Shown here: positions 55,993 to 64,000 of the stretch, in pieces
Layout of the letters: every line of letters starts with the position of its first letter
Numbering within the stretch: the stretch's first letter is position 1
Translations under genes and position numbers: made by a program
The notes under the pieces: generated by a model
The model's database searches: none
What the model was told of the DNA's origin: nothing
Seen by the model: the letters and a program-made list of their open reading frames with translations, nothing else
Assembly: GCF_900537085.1 (NCBI RefSeq)
Contig: NZ_UNRE01000001.1
Coordinates: forward strand, 82,974-146,973
Direction of reading: 5' to 3'
Length of the DNA stretch: 64,000 bases
Source of the DNA: Agarivorans sp. Alg241-V36
GTDB taxonomy: Bacteria > Pseudomonadota > Gammaproteobacteria > Enterobacterales > Celerinatantimonadaceae

Positions 55993-57258
55993 ATGAATCA
56001 GCAACAACGCGACATTTATTATCCAGTTCTTTTCCTAATATCTTTAGGATTGGTGCTTTGGCAGTACTTAGGCATGGAGCGGAACCTTAACTACTCACTA
56101 AACGAAGAATCCCCCATCTCTCTTTCTACTCAGCTCGCCGATGGTCGCTTAGGTAAGGGCTTATTATTACGCCAACAAAATAAAGCCACGCTGTTTTGCA
56201 ATATAACCGAGAGGCAGCAATCCGATGCCTGTGCTTTACAGTTAAAATTAGTAGAGAATAATCAAACAGGTATAACGCTAGCCAACTTTGAAAACATCCA
56301 ACTAAATCTGTCTTTTCAAAGCACTGCACCAGACTCACTTTGGCTACAAGTATTTACTCAGCACAATAAAAAACATTTACACCTGCACCAACAAAGCATT
56401 TTGCCCCAACAAGGGCGCGCGACCTACAGTATCGATATAGATGATTTATATCAGCCCTCTTGGTGGCAGTTTATTAAGCGTGACAGCCAGCACTCATCGC
56501 AAGAGGCTAAAATCACCCACATTAGCTTGCTTACTGGCGACAATACTCAAGATAAAAACATCGAGTTGTCACTCCATTCCGCCCAATTTTCTGGAAAATG
56601 GCTACAAGCAAAAGACTTATATTTAGCCTTGCTAGGCATTTGGTTAGTGAGTATTACTTACGCCTTTTTCAGCGTGACTCGTGGGGTAAAAGAGCAACAT
56701 CAGCAATCAAATAAACACGCGCTAGAACTCAATAAAATTAACAGTTACCTAAGTATTGAGCGCGATAACTACGAATTCATGGCCAAAACAGACCCGCTTA
56801 CCAGCTGTTTTAATCGGGCCGGTTTGAGCAGTATTTTTGGCGATATCATTATCGAATATGCTGAAATTGGTATGCCTGCCAGCATCGTGTTGTTCGACAT
56901 TGACCACTTCAAAAAAATCAATGACCAGTATGGCCACGACGAAGGCGACAAAGTATTAGTTAATTTAGCAAACTTAGTACGCCAACAAATTCGCGAGGGC
57001 GATTATTTAGCCCGTTGGGGTGGCGAAGAATTTTTAGTGGTATGTACCCACACTCGCCTAAAAGGCGCCTGCGCACTGGCAGAGCACCTTCGCCAAAGCA
57101 TCGAAAACACCATACTAAGTGAAGAAACCCGCATCACTAGCTCATTTGGCGTGGCCGAAATCAACTCAGGCTTCTTAGAACAATGGATAAAACGCGCCGA
57201 CGAAGCCCTATATCAAGCCAAAGAAAGTGGCCGCAATAAGGTCGTTGCGGCCAACTAA
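55993..57258 (+). CDS. Membrane-anchored diguanylate cyclase
   Basis: A 421-residue GGDEF protein. A helix at residues ~9-28 and another at ~212-232 enclose a ~180-residue periplasmic sensor region of beta character (unrecognised family, ending near LSLHSAQFSGKW). The C-terminal domain begins DPLTSCFNRAGLSSIF and contains ARWGGEEFLVV near residue 337; REGD lies exactly five residues before GGEEF, an intact I-site, so feedback inhibition by c-di-GMP is expected. Synthesises c-di-GMP from GTP. Confidence 0.92.
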   Translation: MNQQQRDIYYPVLFLISLGLVLWQYLGMERNLNYSLNEESPISLSTQLADGRLGKGLLLRQQNKATLFCNITERQQSDACALQLKLVENNQTGITLANFENIQLNLSFQSTAPDSLWLQVFTQHNKKHLHLHQQSILPQQGRATYSIDIDDLYQPSWWQFIKRDSQHSSQEAKITHISLLTGDNTQDKNIELSLHSAQFSGKWLQAKDLYLALLGIWLVSITYAFFSVTRGVKEQHQQSNKHALELNKINSYLSIERDNYEFMAKTDPLTSCFNRAGLSSIFGDIIIEYAEIGMPASIVLFDIDHFKKINDQYGHDEGDKVLVNLANLVRQQIREGDYLARWGGEEFLVVCTHTRLKGACALAEHLRQSIENTILSEETRITSSFGVAEINSGFLEQWIKRADEALYQAKESGRNKVVAAN

Positions 57259-57268
57259 TACCTAAGCC

Positions 57269-58828
57269 CTACAAAGGATTATCTGGGCAGTTTCCGCTAA
57301 TGTACAAAGGTACGCCAATACTAGGCTCAATAGGTATTAGTACTGTGCCATTGGTGGCCTGTGGCCCCCAATATTCGACCGGTAAGCTAGCTTGCAAGCC
57401 TTGTGCTAGTGGGTAGTCACAAAAACCGCTGCCATCATCTGGGGCATTGTCGCTATAGTTGGCTAAAGCGGCTAGTGCTTCAAACAAAGCCACTCGGTTT
57501 ATCCAGATCTGTTTACTCAAAAAGCTTGGATCGGGTAGGCCCGGGTTAACGCCAATTTGCGGCTGACCAAGATTTACAGCGGTAACATCGGCCCGCAAAT
57601 CTTGCACAAAATTTACCGTCTCCCAGCCACCAGCGGCTGCGCCAATGTGTTGATAATTGGCGGTAGCACCACTGCTAATATTACCCGCGCCTAGTTGTAC
57701 TTGTGAAAAGCGTCCGGTTGAACCCACAAATACTCGGTCGATTTTCTTCATCACTTTCACCGCTAAGCTTTGTGCTAAAAACTGTTGTGGGGAACCAGGA
57801 AGCGCATCGGCGAAAGGGCTTAACAAACGAAAGTCGTGAGCAGTTTGCCCGCCTAAACAATCAACGGTTGGTAATTGCCCCAATACCTGAGCCGGTTTAA
57901 TAGAGCTAAAGTCCAATTGGCAGTCGGTTTTCTGTAAATCGCCATGTAAATCAAGTACCACTTCGGGCTGAAAAGCTAAGGCTGCGGCTACCATTGCTTG
58001 GCTTTCTACCGGGCGAATAGGTTTATCTAAGGTCACATGGTGATAACGGTTTAAATCATAACCGCGGCCTACAATGCCGACAAAGTCAGCTTCTGAGTTA
58101 TCGGCAAAACCGCCACCCGCCATGGGATCTACATTCTGGCGAATCAGCGCGCAATCATTATCAATAACCGTTCCTGGAATAGGATTCAAACTACAGCTTT
58201 CTGGGTCAGGCTCACCGCCATCGGGGTTGGCTCTTAATAGCACCAGCAGGTCTAAGTTAGCTAAAATGGTTTTGGTTTTACGGCCAAACCCGGTGCTTAA
58301 CCAGCGAACAATGCTCAGCGCGGCTTCGGTACCCGCAGGCTCGTTACCATGCTGCTGGGTAATAACCATCACTCGAGTTCCATTGGGGTTACCCATACGG
58401 ATAGCCAATAATTCGCGACCTTGGGTAGAGAGCCCCACTCGGTCAGGGTTAATATTACCGCGCCCTCCATCATTCACTGTACAAACCACGGCTTGGCGAA
58501 TGCTGTCGGCTTCAATTTGCTCACCGCACACCTGATAATTGATGTTTAAATCGGCCGGCAGTGCTTGGTCAATATCCAAGAGCCCGCCATTGTCTTGATT
58601 TTTGATCAAGGGGCCAGTTTGCATACTAACGCGCGAAAAATAAGGAAGGTAACTGAGTTGAAATTGCAGGTCTTGGTAACGAGACAACTGCCAATAAGTA
58701 TCATCATTGGTTTGCCAGTTCTGCTGGGGGCTCGCAAAAAGTGAATAACTCACCAGTAACGAGCTTAAAAGAATCCACTTGTTTGCTTTATTCAAGCTTC
58801 TTAAAACGTCGTGTATGTTCATGATCAT
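57269..58828 (-). CDS. M14 family zinc carboxypeptidase, secreted
   Basis: A 519-residue protein with a signal peptide (ending YSLFASPQQ). The M14 metal ligands are in TQQHGNEPAGTEAAL (HxxE near residue 163), LLRANPDGGEPD, GYDLNRYHHVT and VVLDLHGDLQK (second His). It resembles succinylglutamate-desuccinylase/carboxypeptidase enzymes of marine bacteria that trim peptides outside the cytoplasm. Two conserved cysteine pairs suggest disulphides. Substrate unknown. Confidence 0.88.
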   Translation of the reverse strand: MIMNIHDVLRSLNKANKWILLSSLLVSYSLFASPQQNWQTNDDTYWQLSRYQDLQFQLSYLPYFSRVSMQTGPLIKNQDNGGLLDIDQALPADLNINYQVCGEQIEADSIRQAVVCTVNDGGRGNINPDRVGLSTQGRELLAIRMGNPNGTRVMVITQQHGNEPAGTEAALSIVRWLSTGFGRKTKTILANLDLLVLLRANPDGGEPDPESCSLNPIPGTVIDNDCALIRQNVDPMAGGGFADNSEADFVGIVGRGYDLNRYHHVTLDKPIRPVESQAMVAAALAFQPEVVLDLHGDLQKTDCQLDFSSIKPAQVLGQLPTVDCLGGQTAHDFRLLSPFADALPGSPQQFLAQSLAVKVMKKIDRVFVGSTGRFSQVQLGAGNISSGATANYQHIGAAAGGWETVNFVQDLRADVTAVNLGQPQIGVNPGLPDPSFLSKQIWINRVALFEALAALANYSDNAPDDGSGFCDYPLAQGLQASLPVEYWGPQATNGTVLIPIEPSIGVPLYISGNCPDNPL

Positions 58829-58974
58829 CCTTGATTCGCTAGTGCTTCGCCATTTGACTCAACACTTTGTCAAAAATTAATCATAGAAGCTCAGACGCTT
58901 AATTGAGAATTAACTTACTAATTATTCCAGCTTTTTTACTGTACCTTCTCCTTTGCACTAAGTTACTTTGCTGA

Positions 58975-59802
58975 TTATTCATCAGACAACATGCGTACTT
59001 CGCGCTGAGGGAAAGGAATTTGTATCTCAGCCTGTTGCAGAGCATTAAACACCGCTAAGTTGGCGGCAAATTTAGTTTGATGGAAAACCGGTGTGGGCAC
59101 CCAAAAGCGGTAACTAATATTAATGCCACTATCGGCAAACGCATCAATGCCTACCTTGGTAGCCGGAGATTGTTGTACGTCTTCTATCGAGGCTAAAGTT
59201 GTCTCTATTAAACCAATAACCTGTTCAGGATTACTGCCATAGGCAACCGCAACTTCGCCTTCAACTAAACTATTTTGCTCGGTGTTCTTAAGTATTTCGC
59301 CCACGATGTGGCGATTGGGAATGGTTACACGCTCATTGTCTTCGTTAATCAGCACGGTGGTAGCTAAGTTAATCTCTTCAACAATGCCGGTGTAGCCCTT
59401 TACGGTAATGGTGTTTTTGAGCACAAACGGGCGGGTAAGAATAATCGCTAAGCCAGCACCATAATTAGACAAGGTGCCTTGAATCGCTAAACCCGCACCG
59501 AGAGAAATAGCACCCAAAGCCGCCACAAACGGGGTAATACTAATACCCAACTTACCCAAGGCAATAATCACTGTAATGCTGATTAACAGCACCTTCACCA
59601 CATTGGCAATGAAGTTAGCAAGGGTAATGTCTAAACCTTTATGCTCAAGCGTACTAAATAACCACTTAGCGACTTTGCCAGCAAACCATAAACCCAGCAG
59701 CACAATGATAATTGCACCGAACAGCTGGAAGCTGTATCTCACTAAAAAGTCGATGATGGTTTGGTATACCGATTCAAGTTGAGCGAGCTCTTGATCAATC
59801 AT
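58975..59802 (-). CDS. Second small-conductance mechanosensitive channel (MscS family)
   Basis: A 275-residue channel with three helices (residues ~20-42, ~60-84, ~90-112). The pore helix ALGAISLGAGLAIQGTLSNYGAG matches TM3 and IEIPFPQREV-like IQIPFPQREVRM ends the vestibule. It differs clearly from the homologue at 34624, so the two are distinct paralogues. A 297-bp gap on its right (59803-60099) holds no recognisable gene. Confidence 0.92.
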   Translation of the reverse strand: MIDQELAQLESVYQTIIDFLVRYSFQLFGAIIIVLLGLWFAGKVAKWLFSTLEHKGLDITLANFIANVVKVLLISITVIIALGKLGISITPFVAALGAISLGAGLAIQGTLSNYGAGLAIILTRPFVLKNTITVKGYTGIVEEINLATTVLINEDNERVTIPNRHIVGEILKNTEQNSLVEGEVAVAYGSNPEQVIGLIETTLASIEDVQQSPATKVGIDAFADSGINISYRFWVPTPVFHQTKFAANLAVFNALQQAEIQIPFPQREVRMLSDE

Positions 59803-60099
59803 TTAGCATTCCTTGCTGCAAGTATTGTTAACTTAGGTAATAGCACAATAGTTGCTACTAACTTGCTAAGTTTACTGCTAAAACAACAAATATTCTTGAA
59901 ATAAAGCAACAAACAGGGCTTTTATCACCGCCTAGAACGTTAAAAGCGCCGTCCAAAAAAAACCCAAAAACTGGATAGCAGACAAACAAATAAATAGTTA
60001 TGTTCAACTAAACTAACCAAGGCTGGCGCTTGGTTTGTCATGGCTTGCTAACTCAATGCAGGCTAAGCTGTTGCTATTGTTACTGCTTAATCGTTGCCA

Positions 60100-61305
60100 A
60101 TGACTGAAAAGCTCTCCCTTCAACAAGCCCAAAAGCTGGTGTTACACTCTCAGCGCTTGCCACCCGCCAAAACCAAAGGCTCGGCGCTTAGTGCCAGTTT
60201 GGCTGCCATAGAACAATTGAGCTATGTGCAAATAGATACTATTTCGGTAATTCAACGCGCTCATCATCACACCCTGTGGAACCGCAACCCGCGCTATCAA
60301 ATAAACCACCTTGATCAACTGATGCGCCAGCAGCAAGTATTTGAGTACTGGTCACACGCTGCAGCTTATTTGCCAATGCGCGACTACCGCTTTAGCTTGG
60401 TTCGCAAACAAGCCTTTGCTAGCGGCCAGCAAAAGCACTGGTATACCAAGAATACTCAGTTAATGGACGCGATATTGAAGCGCATTAGCGAAGAAGGGCC
60501 ACTGATGGCCAAAGATTTTGAGCACCACGGTAATAAAACCGCCGACTGGGCCAGTAAACCCGCCAAACAGGCACTAGAGTGTTTGTTTATGCAAGGTGAC
60601 TTGATGGTGCCTTATCGGCAGAATTTTCATAAGGTCTATCAACTTACCGAAAAGGTATTACCTAGCGATATAGATACCCGCGTTCCTAACCAGCAGGAAT
60701 ACTGTAGGCACTTAATACAGCGCTACTTGGGTGCCAACGGTGTTGGTCTGATTAGCGAGATGACTTATTTACTCAAAAACGTAAAAAGCCCATTAAGCCA
60801 ATGCTTAAACGAAATGTTATTAGCCGGAGAAGTGCTTGAAGTTGAGGTGGCTGGGCAGCCTTATTTGGCGCTAAGCCACAGCCTAGAGCTATTAAACAAA
60901 CCCTTGGCGCGCAGCAAACTAAAGATCTTGTCGCCCTTCGACAACCTAGTAATTCAACGAAAACGCCTGCAGCAGTTGTTTAACTTTGATTATCTAATCG
61001 AATGCTATGTGCCAAAAGCCAAGCGCCAATACGGCTATTTTTGCTTACCTATTTTATGGGGTAGCCAAGTGGTCGCAAGAATGGACTGCAAGGCCGAGCG
61101 TAAAACTCAAACCTTGCACATTTACAACTTGGTGCTGGAACCAAGCCTTAAAAATATTAGCGCTTTTAGCGAAGCCTTAAACAACGAGCTAGCAGCATTT
61201 ATGCAGTTTAACCAATGTGAGCAAGTAACTGTTCATCAGGTACAGCCCAAGTCAGCGCAGCCAATCATTAGTGCTGAATTACATAGACTAAAAACGGCGA
61301 TTTAA
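60100..61305 (+). CDS. ycaQ: AlkX/YcaQ-type winged-helix DNA glycosylase (interstrand crosslink repair)
   Basis: A 401-residue HTH_42 (DUF1006) protein. YVQIDTISVIQRAHHHTLW near residue 44 contains the QID catalytic motif of YcaQ, the glycosylase that unhooks DNA interstrand crosslinks; in the AlkZ relatives this site is QxQ. KILSPFDNLVIQRKRLQQLF near residue 272 and AKRQYGYFCLPILWG are the other family blocks. ATG 60100 is preferred to TTG 60094. It overlaps the convergent SYLF-barrel gene tail to tail by 18 bases. Confidence 0.85.
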   Translation: MTEKLSLQQAQKLVLHSQRLPPAKTKGSALSASLAAIEQLSYVQIDTISVIQRAHHHTLWNRNPRYQINHLDQLMRQQQVFEYWSHAAAYLPMRDYRFSLVRKQAFASGQQKHWYTKNTQLMDAILKRISEEGPLMAKDFEHHGNKTADWASKPAKQALECLFMQGDLMVPYRQNFHKVYQLTEKVLPSDIDTRVPNQQEYCRHLIQRYLGANGVGLISEMTYLLKNVKSPLSQCLNEMLLAGEVLEVEVAGQPYLALSHSLELLNKPLARSKLKILSPFDNLVIQRKRLQQLFNFDYLIECYVPKAKRQYGYFCLPILWGSQVVARMDCKAERKTQTLHIYNLVLEPSLKNISAFSEALNNELAAFMQFNQCEQVTVHQVQPKSAQPIISAELHRLKTAI

Positions 61306-62772
61306 ACCAGCGATAAACTGGCGACGATCGCCACCAAAACCAACGTATTCAAACATGGCAGACCAATAAGCATTAATGTTGAAGTTGGCGCCCACTAAAC
61401 CCTGCCATTTATCGGTGTTTTCTTGGCGAATTTTATAGTCGATAGAAAGGTCGGTACCAGGAATTGGCTGGTTACCGTCAATTCGTAGTTCGCTGTCTAA
61501 ATAACTCACTCCGCCATATACCGCTAAGCTGCGGTCATTTTCAAACTGGAAGAGTTTGCCAGCACGTGGCACGGCGCTAAACACGATGCCTTCGCTGTTA
61601 GTTCTGTCCATATCGGCATAGGTAAAGGTAAGCGGTACTGCTAAAAAGTAAGAGCGCCAGCCACCAGCCAATACCGTACCTAGGCTATAACTGTAGCCGT
61701 CTACATCTACATTCACGTTAAACGGCACAGTTTCTTTACCTTCTAATACGCGACAAGCAGGATGGCTAATAATGCCGGAACAATCTATTTCTAGCTGATC
61801 CAGTAAGTCATCGCCGTTTAGCGCAAAGTTTACGTTGGCTTCGCCGGTAATTCGGCCAAAGGTGCCAAATACATTCATAAAGGGAAATATCCAAGCGTCT
61901 ACTTTAATCTGCGGGGTTTGGGTGCGGTTATCGTTATCGCTAAAGGCAACAAAGTCGATGGGTACGTTGGCACCATTGCCTCCAAGGCCCACTTCTAGCT
62001 CATCAAGATTCATGTGCTGATAGGTGTCGACATAAATAAAGCTAATGCCGATGGGTAAAGGTAAGTCGTAACCCAAATCAATGACACGTTGCCCATAAAA
62101 CGGCAATACCCGATCCCATTTTCGAGGCGAGTTCTCGGTTTGGCTGCCGGGTGATTTAGTATCACGCATGGGTAATGTGGTTTTGTTTAAGCCGCTATCG
62201 GTGAGCTCTTCGTTACGCGATAAATTAACCAATACTGCTGAGCCAGAAACATTGGCTCCGCTGTCGTTCACCACATAAGCAGGAATGTTATGTTGGTTCA
62301 CCTCTATGGTGCTGGCATAGGTTTGGCCGCTTTCACCTAAGCGCCATTCGGCCGACACACCCGTGCCCCAACCACCTTGAGTAAAAGCCTCGATGCTTTG
62401 CTGATCTTCGAACAAACCAATAATGTAGTATGAGCTTAAGCCCAAGCCCACACCTACATCGTAACGCTCCACATCCATGTAGGTAATGCTGTCGTCCTGC
62501 TTATTGTACAGAGCACCTAAGCCACTAGATTTACCTAATACTGGCACCTTAAAGCTAGATAGTTCAGAGGAGAAGTAGCCTGCGGCTTGGTCAAGTTCTT
62601 GCTGTAATTCAGGATTTAACGCCACCAAGCGCTCGATAGCCGTGTCGGCTTGTTGCTCAACTTGCTGTCGCACCGCGTCTCGCTCACCGCTTGGAATCAC
62701 CGTTTTGCTAGAACAGGCTGCCAAAGTAAATAGAGCAAATAAGCCAAAGCAAAAACCTAGAGGATTTCTCAT
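61288..62772 (-). CDS. Lipoprotein combining a SYLF-like domain with an outer-membrane barrel
   Basis: A 494-residue protein. The lipobox LFTLAAC falls near residue 20. Residues ~45-150 (LDQAAGYFSSELSSFKVPVL, then GVGLGLSSYYIIGLFEDQQS and IEAFTQGGWGTGV) resemble a SYLF/YSC84-type lipid-binding fold. The remaining ~340 residues are alternating beta-strands rich in aromatic girdle residues, ending GGDRRQFIAGLNRRF with terminal Phe, a barrel signature. Four Cys in ALNGDDLLDQLEIDCSGIIS and HPACRVLEG suggest an extracellular disulphide loop. A lipidated barrel with this domain is not a family I can name. Confidence 0.6.
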   Translation of the reverse strand: MRNPLGFCFGLFALFTLAACSSKTVIPSGERDAVRQQVEQQADTAIERLVALNPELQQELDQAAGYFSSELSSFKVPVLGKSSGLGALYNKQDDSITYMDVERYDVGVGLGLSSYYIIGLFEDQQSIEAFTQGGWGTGVSAEWRLGESGQTYASTIEVNQHNIPAYVVNDSGANVSGSAVLVNLSRNEELTDSGLNKTTLPMRDTKSPGSQTENSPRKWDRVLPFYGQRVIDLGYDLPLPIGISFIYVDTYQHMNLDELEVGLGGNGANVPIDFVAFSDNDNRTQTPQIKVDAWIFPFMNVFGTFGRITGEANVNFALNGDDLLDQLEIDCSGIISHPACRVLEGKETVPFNVNVDVDGYSYSLGTVLAGGWRSYFLAVPLTFTYADMDRTNSEGIVFSAVPRAGKLFQFENDRSLAVYGGVSYLDSELRIDGNQPIPGTDLSIDYKIRQENTDKWQGLVGANFNINAYWSAMFEYVGFGGDRRQFIAGLNRRF

Positions 62773-62863
62773 TACTATCCTTGTTGTGTTGAGGCTGCAT
62801 CCTGCAGCTCAATATAATGAAGGGCGATCTGCTAATCGCTATATACCAACAATAAGCAAAGGC

Positions 62864-63283
62864 TCAAATTTCTTCAATTTTAATTCGAAATACCTGCTCT
62901 TGCCCAGAGAGTTTAATTTTAGCGTCTTGGTAGCTGGGCGGGCCAAAACTTCCCTTTGGATTATTGCTCATGCCAGTTGGCTCTTTGGGAATGCCAAACC
63001 AGTTAGTATCAAGAACACCGTTGGCATTTATATCGTGATAAACATTTATCGCACACTCAGCCGGTAAAGGCTCACTTATAGTTAGCCTTAACTCACCATC
63101 ACTTGCACTTTTTGCAGGCAAAGCTTGAGTAAAGATAGACTCTTTTAAATAGCTTTCGCTGGAGTCCCACACCCTAAGCACTATTTGCCCTTTCTTAGAG
63201 CTAATCCCTTGTACATCAACGTGCACTGGCGCAGCCAGCGCGCTCAAGGGGAGCAAAGCGATAAGGAAACTAAATATTTTCAT
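62864..63283 (-). CDS. DUF2141 domain protein, secreted
   Basis: A 139-residue protein with a clear signal peptide (ending LPLSALAAP). The mature part is a beta-sandwich with the DUF2141 core INVYHDINANGVLDTNWFGI followed by PKEPTGMSNNP. DUF2141 proteins are periplasmic or extracellular and of unknown function. It is 91 bases upstream of the lipoprotein-barrel gene on the same strand, so co-expression is possible. The IS3 element starts 91 bases to its right. Confidence 0.85.
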   Translation of the reverse strand: MKIFSFLIALLPLSALAAPVHVDVQGISSKKGQIVLRVWDSSESYLKESIFTQALPAKSASDGELRLTISEPLPAECAINVYHDINANGVLDTNWFGIPKEPTGMSNNPKGSFGPPSYQDAKIKLSGQEQVFRIKIEEI

Positions 63284-63374
63284 AAAGCTCCTTGCTGTTA
63301 GTTAATCAATTAATACTGAAAGACTATTTGGTAGCTAGCAAGCACTATCAGCTTTTAACCAGAAAATAGCCAAG

Positions 63375-64000
63375 TGACCCGTCCTAAGATAGGTTGACGA
63401 TTTTTAGGCCAGCTCCAGTAGCTGGCCTTTTCTATTGTGCACCTGATTGGGCGTTTTCATATTTAAACTCAGATGCGGCCTCATAGCGTTGTATATCGCT
63501 ATCGATTCTTTTACAAGTATCTTCATTTCTTTAAGCGTTTTACATCGGTACAGTAAAAACTCCTGCTTCAGTATTCCGTTTATCCTTTCCGCCAACGCAT
63601 TTTGGTAGCAATCATAACCGTCTGTCATCGAGGGTCGAATTTGGTTTATCAACAGTTCATCCTGATAAACTGCCGAGCAGTATTGTGAGCCTCGGTCTGA
63701 GTGGTGTACCGTGTTAGCGATATAGCGCTTATCTTTAACCGCCATTTTCAGGGCCTTCACTACGCTGTCAGCTTTCATGTCCTCACTCAAGTGATGACCG
63801 ACTATTTTACGAGAAGCAGCATCGGTCACCAGCGACAGATAGTGTACACCTTGGTCTGATTCAAGATAGGTTATGTCGCTAACCAGTACATGCTCTGCAT
63901 CATGTAACCCTTCCTCTTTCAGCAGGTTAGGATGTTTCTTCATCCAGTGCTTGCTGAATGTCGTTTTGGTGAAGCTTCTCTTTGGTTTAACCAGCAAACC
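63375..64000 (-). mobile_element. IS3-family insertion sequence, 3' end (truncated by window edge)
   Basis: The left end starts with TGACCCGTCCTAAGATAGG, a terminal inverted-repeat-like sequence of IS3-family elements, 29 bases outside the transposase stop. The other end, the orfA part and any target-site duplication lie beyond position 64000. Confidence 0.8.
63404..64000 (-). CDS. IS3-family transposase OrfB (integrase catalytic domain), partial
   Basis: At least 197 residues of an rve-fold transposase that extends past the window. The DDE residues are visible: VSDITYLES (first Asp), HSDRGSQYCSAVY (second Asp) and NALAERINGILKQEF (Glu, 35 residues later). HLSLNMKTPNQVHNRKGQLL is the usual C-terminal tail of IS3 OrfB. 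A programmed frameshift upstream cannot be examined here. Confidence 0.93.
   Translation of the reverse strand, partial: GLLVKPKRSFTKTTFSKHWMKKHPNLLKEEGLHDAEHVLVSDITYLESDQGVHYLSLVTDAASRKIVGHHLSEDMKADSVVKALKMAVKDKRYIANTVHHSDRGSQYCSAVYQDELLINQIRPSMTDGYDCYQNALAERINGILKQEFLLYRCKTLKEMKILVKESIAIYNAMRPHLSLNMKTPNQVHNRKGQLLELA

Noticed and set aside
57657..57668. GGCGGTAGC ops-like sequence
   Set aside because: Lies within the carboxypeptidase coding region on the antisense strand, with no glycan operon downstream.

Overview
The window looks like a chromosomal segment of a marine gammaproteobacterium of the Alteromonadales type, possibly Agarivorans-like. This is inferred from the conserved gene order (waaF, waaA, coaD, mutM, rpmG, rpmB, radC, coaBC, dut, slmA, pyrE, rph, yicC), a moderate base composition, and a giant secreted starch-degrading lipoprotein. 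Species identity cannot be proven from the sequence alone.

Region 1 (1-17 kb) is an accessory surface-glycan locus. It holds a GT4-polysaccharide deacetylase fusion, GT2, GT8-like, GT9, GT32-like and GT4 transferases, a hexapeptide acyltransferase, a phosphatase / nucleotidyltransferase-kinase / nucleotidyltransferase cassette, Wzi with a small outer-membrane barrel, UDP-galactopyranose mutase and a DUF4422 protein. Two neighbouring cassette genes are broken: the HAD phosphatase by an 8-bp tandem duplication and a one-base loss, the nucleotidyltransferase-kinase by an in-frame stop at codon 15. The threonine-catabolism operon kbl-tdh and a TetR regulator follow.

Region 2 (17.9-28.8 kb) is the LPS core locus: hldD, waaF, a gtrB-gtrA-gtrC-like triad, waaA, kdkA, an OpsX-like GT9, a WaaE-like GT2 and two more GT9 enzymes. 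Heptose supply, Kdo transfer, Kdo phosphorylation and outer-core extension are therefore encoded together.

Region 3 (28.9-40.1 kb) is the conserved housekeeping block from coaD to yicC. A 3-kb insertion between slmA and pyrE carries an MscS channel, a helical protein, a two-pore-helix ion channel and an unknown protein.

Region 4 (40-47 kb) is a small defence-like island: a MntA/HepT toxin-antitoxin pair, a zinc-ribbon protein of unknown role, and a McrB-like GTPase with a DUF2357 PD-(D/E)XK nuclease, followed by a probable HTH remnant and two small conserved genes.

Region 5 (47.5-64 kb) carries a 2397-residue lipoprotein with two GH13 catalytic domains and five related starch-binding-like repeats, endonuclease I, a diguanylate cyclase, an M14 carboxypeptidase, a second MscS, an AlkX/YcaQ-type DNA glycosylase, a lipoprotein joining a SYLF-like domain to a beta-barrel, a DUF2141 protein and the 3' end of an IS3-family element that runs off the window. 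No tRNA, rRNA or CRISPR array was seen.
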